From: Planotetraspora silvatica
GTDB lineage: Bacteria > Actinomycetota > Actinomycetes > Streptosporangiales > Streptosporangiaceae
NCBI RefSeq assembly: GCF_016863315.1
Contig: NZ_BOOQ01000013.1
Coordinates: forward strand, 1 to 64,000
Length of the DNA stretch: 64,000 bases
Direction: 5' to 3'
Positions 1-10,140 of the stretch are shown here, piece after piece (within the stretch, counting starts at the first letter, position 1; each line of letters begins with the position of its first letter). The translations under genes were made by a program, and so were the position numbers. The notes under the pieces were generated by a model. That model was not told where the DNA came from and made no database searches. It worked only from the letters and a program-made list of their open reading frames with translations.

Positions 1-2
1 AG

Positions 3-83
3 GGCAACCCCTCGAGCTTACCCGTTCCAGCTCCACCACGCAAGTGGGAACCTGAAACCCGAGCCAGAAGGACCACACCATGA
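3..83 (+). CDS. possible 3' end of an upstream gene (partial)
   Basis: An open frame enters from the left edge and ends at a TGA that overlaps the next ATG as ATGA. The visible 26 residues are rich in Pro, Arg and Glu and match no domain I know. The ATGA junction and an AAGGA ribosome binding site (68-72) for the next ORF are the only support. It could be the tail of a gene lying mostly outside the window, or non-coding. Confidence 0.2.
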   Translation, partial: GNPSSLPVPAPPRKWEPETRARRTTP

Positions 84-178
84 ACACGAGCACCGGCACC
101 AGCCGGACGCACCCACGACACAACCATCGAAACGATCAGAAGGGGAGCGCCGAACCACGCCGACGACCACAAGATTAG
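80..178 (+). CDS. possible small ORF, 32 aa, unknown
   Basis: The ORF starts at an ATG seven bases after AAGGA and overlaps the preceding frame by ATGA. The product would be a basic, His/Arg/Thr-rich 32-residue peptide with no hydrophobic segment and no recognisable motif. Third-position GC is not strongly biased, which argues against coding. It is listed only because the start context is good. Confidence 0.2.
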   Translation: MNTSTGTSRTHPRHNHRNDQKGSAEPRRRPQD

Positions 179-527
179 CAGCCCTTGAGACCGCCTTGAT
201 CCGAAAGAGGACGCACGCCGGACTAGGGACATTGATCCCGGCTCCCCCTCATGTGGCTCACGAACCAGCTCACATGGCACACGAACCAGCCGGCCACACG
301 ACCCTGGTGCCGTTCACACCCCGGGCGCGCTGCATGACCCGGTTTCCCCTCGCCCAGGAACGCATCGATGCTTCCCGCTGTTGCCATCGGTGTATCGGTG
401 CGGCCGGCCGTACGGACACGGCAAGCTGGAAACGGCCTGCAGATCTGCCGGGAACAGTCAGCACACCGGCGTTGACGTCTGATCCAATTGTCGGATCTTT
501 CCTCAAAGAAGGGGTAGAAACGGAAAC
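179..527. other. gene-poor stretch upstream of the AI-2E permease
   Basis: No convincing gene is present; both strands hold short open frames without good starts or GC3 bias. Visible elements are an imperfect 21-bp direct repeat (249-269 and 270-290, each ending CACGAACCAGC) and a small inverted repeat GATCC-N7-GGATC (481-497) about 30 bases before the permease start. Either could belong to the permease promoter region, but no clear -35/-10 pair was found. Confidence 0.4.
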
Positions 528-1670
528 GTGCTTCCACAGCGGATTCCTCGCGCACTCATCGCCATGCTCGGCGCCGCAGCCGCTGTCGTCGCCCTGGCCG
601 GCATTCAGGCCGTCGGGTCCATCGTCGGCCCGGTGATCCTGGCACTCACGCTGGTCATCGCCGTCTCACCCCTTCGCGGCTGGCTTTCCCGCCATCGGGC
701 CCCGGTCTGGGTGCAGGTCGCCGTTCCGCTCGCGGTGGTCCTGCTCGTCCTGGCCGGCATGGTGGCGGTCCTGTCTCTCGCCGCCGCGCAACTCGCGATC
801 CTGGCGCCCACGTATTCGACGCAGTTCAGGTCGATGGTGTCCGATCTCCAGCACTGGGCCGCCGGTCTCGGCTACGGCAGCGATCAGCTGAACAAGGCGT
901 TGTCCTCGTTCGATCCGGGCAAGATGATCGAGGTCGCGCAGGGCGTGCTCAGCAGCCTCCTCGGAGTGTTGTCGAGTCTCTTCCTGATCGTGGTGCTGCT
1001 TCTCGCCATGAGCCTGGACGCTCCCGTGTTCTCCCGGATCGTCGACGCCGCGGCCGCGGAACGGCCGCAACTGGCCGAGGCGCTCAAGTCGTTCACGTCC
1101 CGCACCCGCCGCTACCTGGTGGTCTCGACCATCTTCGGGTTGATCTGCTCGGCCCTCGACGTCACGGTCCTGGCGATCCTCAGCGTCCCGCTCCCCCTGC
1201 TGTGGGGTGTGCTGGCGCTCATCACCAACTACATCCCGAACATCGGTTTCATCCTCGGGCTGGTGCCCCCTGCGCTCCTCGGCCTGCTCGACGGCGGCCC
1301 GAGGACGATGCTCCTCGTGATCATCGCGTACATCGCGATCAACGTCGTGATCCAGTCGTTCATCCAGCCGAAGTTCCTCGGCGACGCCGTGGGGCTCTCC
1401 ACCACGGCGACGTTCCTGTCGCTCATCATCTGGGCCTGGGTACTCGGCCCTCTCGGCGCGCTGCTGGCGATTCCGCTGAGCCTCCTGGTCCGGGCGTTGT
1501 TGATCGACAGCGATCCGGACAGCAAGTGGACAGCGGCCCTCATATCCGGCCGGCTGCCGGATCCACCCGCGAAATCATCGGCCGAGCCGTCCGGAACATC
1601 GTCAGAACCGTCGGCGGAAGCGCCCGCGGAGGGCGCGCCGGTGAAGGTTCAGCGGCCACCCCGCGCGTAA
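528..1670 (+). CDS. AI-2E family transporter (PF01594-like permease)
   Basis: This 380-residue integral membrane protein has the hydrophobic profile of the AI-2E/YdiK/PerM family: two adjacent N-terminal helices, one near residue 60-85, a soluble stretch, then a helix near 140-165 and a C-terminal group of helices from about 200 to 330. The region around LLWGVLALITNYIPNIG is the typical conserved motif. Residues from about 345 form a Ser/Ala/Pro/Glu tail. Members are proposed exporters of small molecules or Na+/H+ antiporters; the substrate cannot be told from sequence. The start is GTG at 528; an ATG at 564 is an alternative. Its only near neighbour on the same strand is the hypothetical gene nine bases downstream. 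Confidence 0.85.
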   Translation: MLPQRIPRALIAMLGAAAAVVALAGIQAVGSIVGPVILALTLVIAVSPLRGWLSRHRAPVWVQVAVPLAVVLLVLAGMVAVLSLAAAQLAILAPTYSTQFRSMVSDLQHWAAGLGYGSDQLNKALSSFDPGKMIEVAQGVLSSLLGVLSSLFLIVVLLLAMSLDAPVFSRIVDAAAAERPQLAEALKSFTSRTRRYLVVSTIFGLICSALDVTVLAILSVPLPLLWGVLALITNYIPNIGFILGLVPPALLGLLDGGPRTMLLVIIAYIAINVVIQSFIQPKFLGDAVGLSTTATFLSLIIWAWVLGPLGALLAIPLSLLVRALLIDSDPDSKWTAALISGRLPDPPAKSSAEPSGTSSEPSAEAPAEGAPVKVQRPPRA

Positions 1671-1679
1671 TGTCTGAGC

Positions 1680-2090
1680 ATGCGGCGATGGGACATCGAC
1701 GAACGCCAGACGGGCATTGCCGACGGGTCGGCGATGGACCCGCAGGTGCGGAAACTGCTTGAGACCATGCGGCGGGACGGCTGGGTGACCGAGGCCCCCG
1801 AGGAACACCTGCTCCCGCATCTGCGGCGTGCATGCGGCTCCGAATGGCTGCTCCTCGGCGAGCGTCTTCTCGACGACGGCGTCTACGAGGTCACGGTCTC
1901 GCTGTCCGGCGACCGAGAGGGCGTGCGCATCCACCGCGACGCGATCCGCCTGCTGTCCGCGATCGCCGAGCCCGCCTTCTTCGTACGGCAGAGCGAGCCC
2001 GGCGTGTTCGACTGCGTCACCGGAGTCCTGGACGGCGACCCGCCCGGCTTCAAGAGCCACGGCCACCTGGTCCGGCTGATCGTCAGATAG
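1680..2090 (+). CDS. hypothetical protein, 136 aa
   Basis: I do not recognise this protein. It is soluble, acidic, without signal peptide or membrane segment, and looks like one compact alpha/beta domain. An ATG at 1735 (MDPQVRKLLETM) is an alternative start that would remove a poorly structured N-terminus. It follows the AI-2E permease by nine bases and converges on the GT87-like gene, so it is probably co-transcribed with the permease. The gene has strong GC3 bias, supporting that it is coding. Confidence 0.6.
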   Translation: MRRWDIDERQTGIADGSAMDPQVRKLLETMRRDGWVTEAPEEHLLPHLRRACGSEWLLLGERLLDDGVYEVTVSLSGDREGVRIHRDAIRLLSAIAEPAFFVRQSEPGVFDCVTGVLDGDPPGFKSHGHLVRLIVR

Positions 2091-2104
2091 CGGAGGGCGC
2101 CGCG

Positions 2105-3433
2105 TCAGGCGTCCACACGGGCGACCGGGACACCGGTCGGGACGGCCTCGACTCCTTCGGACCTCCTGCGGCCCCACGGCATCGCCGCGATGAGCACGGG
2201 GAACAGGATGATCGAACTCATCGCCCAGGGCGAGTGCAACTCGCCCCACTTCTCCCCGGAGAACTGGGTCAGCACGAGATAGCCCACCGCCGACCAGGCG
2301 GCGCAGCCGATGACCGTGGGCCACGCCCAGCGGGTCGGCCGGGCGACGAGGAACGGCATGAACCACATCAGGTACTGCGCTCCGAGCCGTGGCGTGAAGA
2401 TCATGAAGGCCAGCACGATCGCGATCGTCACATCGATGGGATCGGCCTTGCGCCACCAGAGCAGGCAGAACACCACCGCGGCGTAGATCATGTACTGGCC
2501 GAGCTTCAGCGCCGTGGGGTTGAGGACCCAGTCGCCCCCGTTGAGGATCGCCGTCCATCCCCAGTCGCCGGTGATGGGGCGCACGTCGCCGGGCCGCAGG
2601 CCGATCGTCTTGAGGACCTCGGGCAGCTGACCCCATGCGGTCCACCCGCCGATGGGCAGCGTGAGCAGGAAGAAGACCGGCGGAATGCCCGCGGCGATCA
2701 GGGAGATCAGCCGGGAGCGCGGCCCGGGCAGGAGCAGGAGCATGCCGGGGATGAGGATCACCGGCCAGCTCTTCGCGCACAGCGCCATCCCCATCAGCAG
2801 ACCCGCCCAGACGGCCCGCCTCGTGGCGGCCCGATCGACGTCGACGGGATGGGTGAAGCGACGCAGCAGGTCACCCGGCCGCCGCCAGGGAAGGGTGGCC
2901 GACGGCCGCCAGCCGTCCGGGCCGCGCGCCACGACGTAGGCGGCGACGCCGAAGACCAGGGAGACGGGCTCGACCTGGCCGTGCACCGAGGCGACGAGGA
3001 TGGCGAGCGGGTTGCACGCGTACTGGAAGGCGCGGAGCTTCTGAGCGGAGCCTCCGGCGAGCTTGCCGACCAGCGGGATCAGCACGATGTCGGAGACGAC
3101 CGTGACGAGCCGGCCGGCGACCTCCCACGGGATGCCCAGCCACAGGAGCAGGCCGTACACGTAGGGGATGGTCGGCAGGAAGTGCCAGCCGCCGTTGCTC
3201 TCCAGCACCGGGTCGTGGTGTTGCACGATGGCCTCGCCGGCCGGTCTGAAGCTGTTGACGAAGTCGATCGGCTGCCAGCTGTCCTTGGCCGAGAGCACGA
3301 GGATCAGCACGCGGAAGCCCACGCCGATCGCGAGTGTGACGGCGAGTGAGGGCTTCCAGCCCTTCCACTGCGCGACGAGGGCGAGCACGACACCGGTGAC
3401 GAGGACGATGCCCGTCGGGATTGCGTAGTCCAT
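2105..3433 (-). CDS. GT87/DUF2029-like membrane mannosyltransferase
   Basis: The product is a 442-residue polytopic protein with about ten hydrophobic segments, fitting the GT-C fold glycosyltransferases of the DUF2029/GT87 group that transfer mannose from polyprenyl-phosphate-mannose in actinobacteria. An acidic/aromatic first loop after the second helix (DSWQPIDFVN) and repeated aromatic loop residues fit the family, but the catalytic Asp cannot be assigned. Start chosen at ATG 3433 (MDYAIPTG), directly before the first helix; an upstream GTG-led extension to 3535 is possible but looks non-coding. It diverges from the 33-aa peptide at 3561, and the 127-bp space between them probably holds both promoters. 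Confidence 0.7.
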   Translation of the reverse strand: MDYAIPTGIVLVTGVVLALVAQWKGWKPSLAVTLAIGVGFRVLILVLSAKDSWQPIDFVNSFRPAGEAIVQHHDPVLESNGGWHFLPTIPYVYGLLLWLGIPWEVAGRLVTVVSDIVLIPLVGKLAGGSAQKLRAFQYACNPLAILVASVHGQVEPVSLVFGVAAYVVARGPDGWRPSATLPWRRPGDLLRRFTHPVDVDRAATRRAVWAGLLMGMALCAKSWPVILIPGMLLLLPGPRSRLISLIAAGIPPVFFLLTLPIGGWTAWGQLPEVLKTIGLRPGDVRPITGDWGWTAILNGGDWVLNPTALKLGQYMIYAAVVFCLLWWRKADPIDVTIAIVLAFMIFTPRLGAQYLMWFMPFLVARPTRWAWPTVIGCAAWSAVGYLVLTQFSGEKWGELHSPWAMSSIILFPVLIAAMPWGRRRSEGVEAVPTGVPVARVDA

Positions 3434-3560
3434 GACGCTGCCAAGCCTGCCCGACAAACCAGTAAAGAGGCGACCCGGCTCCAGAATTCTTCGTCCCCCA
3501 CTACCGTCGGTCACCATTAGTTGTACTCTTGTCACTCAGCGTAACAAATGGGAGACTTCG

Positions 3561-3662
3561 ATGAAGATTCGCCTCTGGATCACCCTTGCCGTCGCCACGG
3601 TCGTGGGCATGTTGATCGGCCTGCTGGCCCCGACGCGAAGCGGCGGCCGGCGCGACGGGTAG
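3561..3662 (+). CDS. 33-aa single-span membrane peptide
   Basis: A short ORF with ATG at 3561 is preceded by GGGAGA (3550-3555) at good spacing. The product has a basic start (MKIR), one hydrophobic span of about 20 residues (LWITLAVATVVGMLIGLLAP) and a basic Arg-rich end, the layout of a small single-pass membrane protein. It lies between the divergent GT87-like gene and the convergent chitinase gene. No family is recognised. Because it is short, chance cannot be excluded, but the ribosome binding site and the clean hydrophobic helix make it worth annotating. Confidence 0.5.
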   Translation: MKIRLWITLAVATVVGMLIGLLAPTRSGGRRDG

Positions 3663-3711
3663 GGGGATTCCGTCGCGCCGGCCGCCGAGTCATGGCCGGC
3701 CGGCCCTGTGA

Positions 3712-5316
3712 TCAGAAGCCGGCGGTGATCCGGGTGAAGTCCCAGTCGTTCTGGGCGATGCCGCTGCAGTTGGAGACCACGCCGCCGCCCGGGCAACCGC
3801 GGTCACGGTTGACCGACCAGAAGGCGAGCCTGCCGAGCCCCTTCGACTTGGCGTAGTCGCGGATCTGGGTCCAGGTCGCCACCGAGGTCAGCTCCTGCTG
3901 GTCGGACAGGCCGTTCATGCCCGAGATGCCCATGTGCGCGTAGGCCTGGGCATCGGTCCAGCCCCAGGCTGTCTTGAGGGCGTTCTTCAGGCCTTCGGCC
4001 GCGTTCACGGTGTTCTGGTACATGTTCGCGCCGCCGCCGAAGTCGAACGGCATGATCGTGTAGTTGTCCACGTTGACGCCGAGCGCCTTCGACTGGTTGA
4101 TCAGGCGGGTGCCGTAGTAGGTCGGGCCCGTGGTGCTCGTGCCGAAGGTGATGACGACCTTGGTGTTCGGGTTGTTCTGCTTGATGATCTTCAGGCCGCC
4201 GAGGATGCGGTCCTGGACGGCCTCGTTCTCGAACTCGTCGCTGTTCTCGATGTCGAAGTCGACCGCGGCGGGGTTGTAGGCGTTGATGACCTGCTGGACG
4301 GCCCCGGCGAACGCGGACGACGACGAGCAGTTGGGCCCGAGCTTGTTGCCCGAGTAGCCGCCGAAGGAGATCTGCACGTTGCCGCCGGCGGCCTTGATCT
4401 GCGAGATCGCCGTGGCGTCGGCGCCGCCGGTCAGCGGGCGTGAGCTGTCCCAGGCGGGCGTGCATCCGCCGCCGGAGAGCATGAACGCCATGGTGAAGGC
4501 CTTGACGCCGGTGGCGTTCATGACCGTGGCCGGGCTCGGCGGGTTGCCCCAGCCCTCATAGAGGTACGGCGCGCCGGGCAGTTTGCCGCCACCGGTCGGA
4601 CAGCCCGTCGTGGTCGCGGTCGCCGCGCCGCTGGCGGCGGACTCACCCTGCCCGTTGTACGCCTTGACCGTGTAGGTGTGCGTGGTGCAGGTGCCCAGGC
4701 CGGAGATCGTGGCGCTCGTGCCGGTCACGGTCGCCCGTACGGTGGTGCCCTCATAGACCCGGTAGCCGGTGACGGTGCCGCTCGACGCTCCCCAGGACAG
4801 CGAGATCGACGCGTTGGCGGTGCCGGTGACCGTCGGGTTGCCCGGCTTGCCCGGAGCGCCCGCCGGCGGGGTCGGCGTGGGCGACGTGGTCGGACCGCCT
4901 CCGCCGCAGGAGGCGCCGTTCAGCGTGCAGTTGGCCGGTGCGGCGCCCGAACCGCCCGGGCTGCCGTTGAAGCCGAAGCTCGCCGTGCCGCCCGCCGGGA
5001 TGGTGCCGTTCCAGCCGAGGTTCGTGAAGGTGAAGTGCTGGCCGTTCCTGGTCATCGCGGCGTCCCAGACCGAGCCGACGCTGAATCCGGACGGCAGGTC
5101 GAACTCCACCCGCCAGGTGTTGATCGCCGACGACGTCCCGTTGGTGATCACATACTTGCCTTCGAAGCCGGTGCCCCAGTCCTGGGTCTTGGTGAACACC
5201 GCGGTGGCGGACGCCGCGTACGCGGGCGCGACGGCGACGATGCCGCCGACGATGGCGAGCGCCGCGGCGGCGATGACCGCACGGACGCGCAGGCCGGGGC
5301 CTGACCGTAGTTTCAT
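3712..5316 (-). CDS. secreted chitinase: CBM2 - FnIII - GH18
   Basis: The product (534 aa) hydrolyses chitin outside the cell. A signal peptide (about 1-34, ending AYA|AS) is followed by a CBM2 chitin/cellulose-binding domain (about 35-135, ending in a CTLNGASC element), a Thr/Pro linker, one fibronectin type III domain (about 155-245) and a GH18 barrel to the C-terminus. The catalytic segment is AVDFDIE; Glu near residue 358 is the proton donor, but the first Asp of DxxDxDxE is Ala here. Start chosen at ATG 5316 because GCGAGGAA lies just upstream. It is the last of four chitinase genes in one direction, 26 bases after the third, so the two are probably co-transcribed. Confidence 0.93.
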   Translation of the reverse strand: MKLRSGPGLRVRAVIAAAALAIVGGIVAVAPAYAASATAVFTKTQDWGTGFEGKYVITNGTSSAINTWRVEFDLPSGFSVGSVWDAAMTRNGQHFTFTNLGWNGTIPAGGTASFGFNGSPGGSGAAPANCTLNGASCGGGGPTTSPTPTPPAGAPGKPGNPTVTGTANASISLSWGASSGTVTGYRVYEGTTVRATVTGTSATISGLGTCTTHTYTVKAYNGQGESAASGAATATTTGCPTGGGKLPGAPYLYEGWGNPPSPATVMNATGVKAFTMAFMLSGGGCTPAWDSSRPLTGGADATAISQIKAAGGNVQISFGGYSGNKLGPNCSSSSAFAGAVQQVINAYNPAAVDFDIENSDEFENEAVQDRILGGLKIIKQNNPNTKVVITFGTSTTGPTYYGTRLINQSKALGVNVDNYTIMPFDFGGGANMYQNTVNAAEGLKNALKTAWGWTDAQAYAHMGISGMNGLSDQQELTSVATWTQIRDYAKSKGLGRLAFWSVNRDRGCPGGGVVSNCSGIAQNDWDFTRITAGF

Positions 5317-5342
5317 GGTTCCTCGCAGGGGGTCGGGGGGTG

Positions 5343-7025
<1,683 letters not shown>

Positions 7026-7046
7026 GAGACTCACTTTCCTGGCGAC

Positions 7047-7346
7047 CACCCCCCACCCCCCCTTCGCCGTGATCATGCACACCTTCGGAGAGAGTTCTGC
7101 TGACCTGGCAATTCACAATCCGTGATCATGCACACTTTCGGCGCCGGCCCGGCCGACCTGGGCGTTCGCCGTTCGTGATCATGCACGCCGGTCGAGCGTG
7201 CATGATCACGAACTGGGTTCCCGCAGGTCGTACGGCCTTCGGCCGAATCTGTGCATGATCACGATTGAGATTGCCGCTGGTCAGAACGGCTCCACCCGAA
7301 CCTGTGCATGATCACGCGCAAGGGGGGAGGGGGTGGGGGGAGGGGG
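7047..7346. repeat. mirror-symmetric 53-bp repeat array with flanking C- and G-tracts
   Basis: The intergenic space between two chitinase genes holds six copies of GTGATCATGCAC: three direct (7069, 7122, 7175) and three inverted (7198, 7251, 7304). Each set has an exact 53-bp period. The 41 bases between cores also align once the right half is reverse-complemented, with TTCGG (unit positions 16-20) and GACC (34-37) invariant in all four full units. The two centre copies form a perfect 18-bp stem (7171-7188 with 7196-7213) and a 7-base loop. A C-tract (7047-7062) lies at one end. At the other, 7322-7346 has four G-runs of 6, 5, 6 and 5 separated by single bases, a G-quadruplex motif. The whole region can fold on itself. 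Confidence 0.9.
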
Positions 7347-8780
7347 TCAGCCGGTGAAGGGTTTGAAGATGTTCGTGAACTCGTAGCTGGACTGGGCGAC
7401 GCCGCTGCAGGTGGGCGAGACGGTGCCGTTCGGGCAGCCGCCGTTGTCGCGGCCGACCGACCAGAACCCGATCCGGCCCACGTGGTTGGTCTGCGCGTAC
7501 GTCAGGAGCTTGCGGGCGTCGGCCTGGAAGGTGGTCTGGCCCGTGTCGTTCTTGCCGATCATCGGAGTGAGCCCGAGCAGCCGCTTGATCTGCGCGTCGG
7601 TCTTCGACGGCCAGATCTGCTTCATCTGCGTCACGGTCGCGTTCGCCGCGGAGACCATGGCGTCACCCCAGTTCCCGGAGAAGCCGAAGTCCATCAGCAT
7701 CGGGTTGACCATGACGTTGAGCCCCTTGGCCGCGGCGTCCTGGAGGATCTGCACCGAGAACGGGTCCATGCCGTAGTCCTGGCCGAGGACCCGCATCGTG
7801 TAGCTGATGGTGGTCCCGCGCTCGGTCTGGAGTTGCTTGAGCGCCGTGTTCACCTTGTTGACGTCGATCGAGGCCTCGATGTCGACGTCGAGGAAGTTGG
7901 TGCCGACCGTGTCGAGCACCTGCTTGTAGGCGGCGAGCAGCGCGGCCGAGGTGCCGCAGTTGTGCTCCAGGTACGGCCCGGCCGCTCCGCCGGTGGCGAC
8001 GATCACCTGGCCGCCCCTGGCCTGGAGAGCCTTGACGTCATTGATGATCCTTGAGTCGTTGACCGGGATCGTTCCGCCCCACGCAGGGTTGCAGCCGGTG
8101 CTGTCCCCGAGCGCGAACGCCAGCGTGTAGTTCTTCACCCCCGTCGCGTTGTATGCGCTGACCAGCGACGGCGTGGTCATCGTGATGTCGATGTACGGCG
8201 CGAAGGTGACGGCCCCCGGGTTCGGCGGCGGCCCCGTCGGCGTGGGTGTGGGGGTGGGAGTCGGCGTGGGTGTGGGAGTGGGCGTCGGCGTGGGCGGCAC
8301 CGAGCCCGGGCCGTCGAACACGATGTCGTCCGCGTAGTAGGTGCCCTGGCCGTACCAGCCGTTGACGTAGATCGTCACGCTGGTGGTGGAGGCCCCGGTG
8401 GTGAACGACGTGGACAACTGGGACCAGGCGGCGCCCGGCGCTCCCCAGGTCTCGGCGCTCACGCCGTTGCCGGTCGCGCCGAGGAAGACGTAGTTGCCGC
8501 GGACCCAGGACGACAGGGTGTACTTCGTCGACGGCTTGACGGTGATCGTCTGTTGGCAGCGGGCGTAGTCGCTCCCCGCGGGGGTGGCCGACAGCGCTTT
8601 CGTCCCTCCGTGCACGGGAGTGGAGACCGCCTGTGCCCCCGACGACCCCGAGCAGGTCCATCCGGTCAGGCCGGACTCGAATCCCGGGTTGGCCGCGATG
8701 TTCGCGGCGTACGCCGTGCCGGTCAGGAAGCCCACGAGTGCGACGGACGCCACGGCGCCCAGGGTGATGAGTTTCTTCAT
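7347..8780 (-). CDS. secreted chitinase: CBM4/9-like - PT linker - GH18
   Basis: A 477-residue exported chitinase: signal peptide (about 1-25, ending TAYA|A), a carbohydrate-binding domain beginning NIAANPGFESGLTGW (about 26-160), a (PT)n linker and a GH18 barrel with the segment LDVDIE (Glu near residue 302). The first Asp of DxxDxDxE is Asn. The binding domain is far more similar to that of the next chitinase (5343-7025) than the catalytic domains are to each other, which points to domain exchange. The start lies four bases after the stop of the preceding chitinase gene, so translation is probably coupled. Its stop abuts the G-tract of the mirror array. Confidence 0.93.
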   Translation of the reverse strand: MKKLITLGAVASVALVGFLTGTAYAANIAANPGFESGLTGWTCSGSSGAQAVSTPVHGGTKALSATPAGSDYARCQQTITVKPSTKYTLSSWVRGNYVFLGATGNGVSAETWGAPGAAWSQLSTSFTTGASTTSVTIYVNGWYGQGTYYADDIVFDGPGSVPPTPTPTPTPTPTPTPTPTPTGPPPNPGAVTFAPYIDITMTTPSLVSAYNATGVKNYTLAFALGDSTGCNPAWGGTIPVNDSRIINDVKALQARGGQVIVATGGAAGPYLEHNCGTSAALLAAYKQVLDTVGTNFLDVDIEASIDVNKVNTALKQLQTERGTTISYTMRVLGQDYGMDPFSVQILQDAAAKGLNVMVNPMLMDFGFSGNWGDAMVSAANATVTQMKQIWPSKTDAQIKRLLGLTPMIGKNDTGQTTFQADARKLLTYAQTNHVGRIGFWSVGRDNGGCPNGTVSPTCSGVAQSSYEFTNIFKPFTG

Positions 8781-8784
8781 GGCG

Positions 8785-10140
8785 TCATCCCGTGTACGAA
8801 GCGAAGATCTTGGAGAACTCGTAGGGCGACTGGGCGATGTTGGTGCACATGTAGAGCGCGCCGTTGCAGGCGTTGCGGTCCCGGGTCGTCTCCCAGAAGG
8901 CGAGCAGGCCGAGGTGCTTGCCCTTGGCGAAGGTCACGAGTTGCCGGGCGTCGTCCTGGTTGTAGATCCGGCCGTCGTCGTTTTGGCCGAGCATCGGCGT
9001 GACGCCGACCATGCGCCACACCTGGGCGTCGGTCAGGCTCGGGTACAGCGACTTGATCTGGGAGAACGTGCTGTTGGCCGCCTGGACCGCCGCGTCGCCG
9101 TAGTCGACCGGCTGGTAGTAGTCCATGGCCATCACGTTGACGACGTCGAGCTTGACGCCGGCGTCACGGGCGGACCTGACGACGTTCAGCCCGTCGGAGG
9201 TGAGTCCGTTCGGCAGGACCGGCAGGGTGAGCGAGATCTTCAGGTTGGGGTGGGCCTGCTGGAGCCGGGCGAGCGCCTGCGACCTGCGGGCGACCGATGC
9301 GGGCTCGGCCGTGGCCGCGCCCTCGATGTCGAGGTCGACGTAGTTCAGGCCGTACGCGTTGACCACGGCGTTGTACTCGTTGTACAGCGCGGTCACGTCG
9401 GTGCAGGCCTGGGCGAGCTCGATCCCGGTGGCGCCGCCGAAGGAGACCTTCACGTCACCGCCGCCGGCCCGGATCGCGTCGATCTGGTCCTTGCCCCACT
9501 GCTGCCTCGGGTCGTACGCGTTGAACCACATGGCCTTGCAGCTCGACGCGGTGACGAAGCCGAGCGTGAAGTTCTTCAGGCCGGAGGCCGATGCCATGGC
9601 GGTGAGGCTCGGGGTCGGCCAGGCGCCCATGTCCACGTACGGCGCGGTCCTGAGGTTCCCCGGGGACGGTGGTGTCGTCGGCGGCGGGGTGGGCGTGACC
9701 GTCGGCGTGGGAGTCGGCGTGGGAGTCGGCGTGGGAGTCGGCGTGGACCCCCCGCCTCCGCACGAAGCACCGTTGAGCTTGCAGTTCGCCGGGACGCCTG
9801 TGCCGGTGCTCACCCAGCCGAAGGCCGCGGAGGCTCCGGGGGCGAGGGTGCCGTTGTAGTCGCGGTTCTTGAACGAGTAGTGGTTGCCGGCCTTGGTCAG
9901 CAGCGCGTCCCAGTAGGAGCCGACCGACGACCCGGCCGGCAGGTCGAACTCGACCGTCCAGCCGGAGAGCGCGGCGCTCCCGGTGTTGGTGATCGTGTAT
10001 CTGGCCTGGTAGGCGGAGCCCCAGTCGGAGTCCTTGGAGAAGACGGCCGTGGCGGTGGCGGCCTGGGCGGGGAGGGCGACGAGGGCGAGCGCGACGGCGG
10101 CCACCGCCGCCAGCACACGCCAGATGAACCTGATCTGCAT
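8785..10140 (-). CDS. secreted chitinase: CBM2 - PT linker - GH18
   Basis: This is the first gene of the chitinase run. The 451-residue product has a signal peptide (1-27, ending AQA|A), a CBM2 domain (about 28-130, ending CKLNGASC), a (PT)n linker and a GH18 catalytic domain with YVDLDIEG (Glu near residue 273; the first Asp of the motif is Asn). The start ATG has AGAGG upstream. A perfect palindrome at 10292-10308, 152 bases upstream, is the candidate operator for this gene and the coupled downstream one. The CBM2 resembles that of the distal chitinase (3712-5316). Probable substrate: crystalline chitin. Confidence 0.93.
   Translation of the reverse strand: MQIRFIWRVLAAVAAVALALVALPAQAATATAVFSKDSDWGSAYQARYTITNTGSAALSGWTVEFDLPAGSSVGSYWDALLTKAGNHYSFKNRDYNGTLAPGASAAFGWVSTGTGVPANCKLNGASCGGGGSTPTPTPTPTPTPTPTVTPTPPPTTPPSPGNLRTAPYVDMGAWPTPSLTAMASASGLKNFTLGFVTASSCKAMWFNAYDPRQQWGKDQIDAIRAGGGDVKVSFGGATGIELAQACTDVTALYNEYNAVVNAYGLNYVDLDIEGAATAEPASVARRSQALARLQQAHPNLKISLTLPVLPNGLTSDGLNVVRSARDAGVKLDVVNVMAMDYYQPVDYGDAAVQAANSTFSQIKSLYPSLTDAQVWRMVGVTPMLGQNDDGRIYNQDDARQLVTFAKGKHLGLLAFWETTRDRNACNGALYMCTNIAQSPYEFSKIFASYTG

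Noticed and set aside
223-555. minus-strand ORF of 110 codons at the left edge
   Set aside because: No ribosome binding site, no GC3 bias and no domain; it overlaps the permease start.
3433-3535. N-terminal extension of the GT87-like protein
   Set aside because: The extra 34 residues are not hydrophobic or family-like and cross the presumed promoter region.
7047-7346. CRISPR array
   Set aside because: The repeats are in both orientations, the intervals are themselves conserved between copies, and no cas gene is present.
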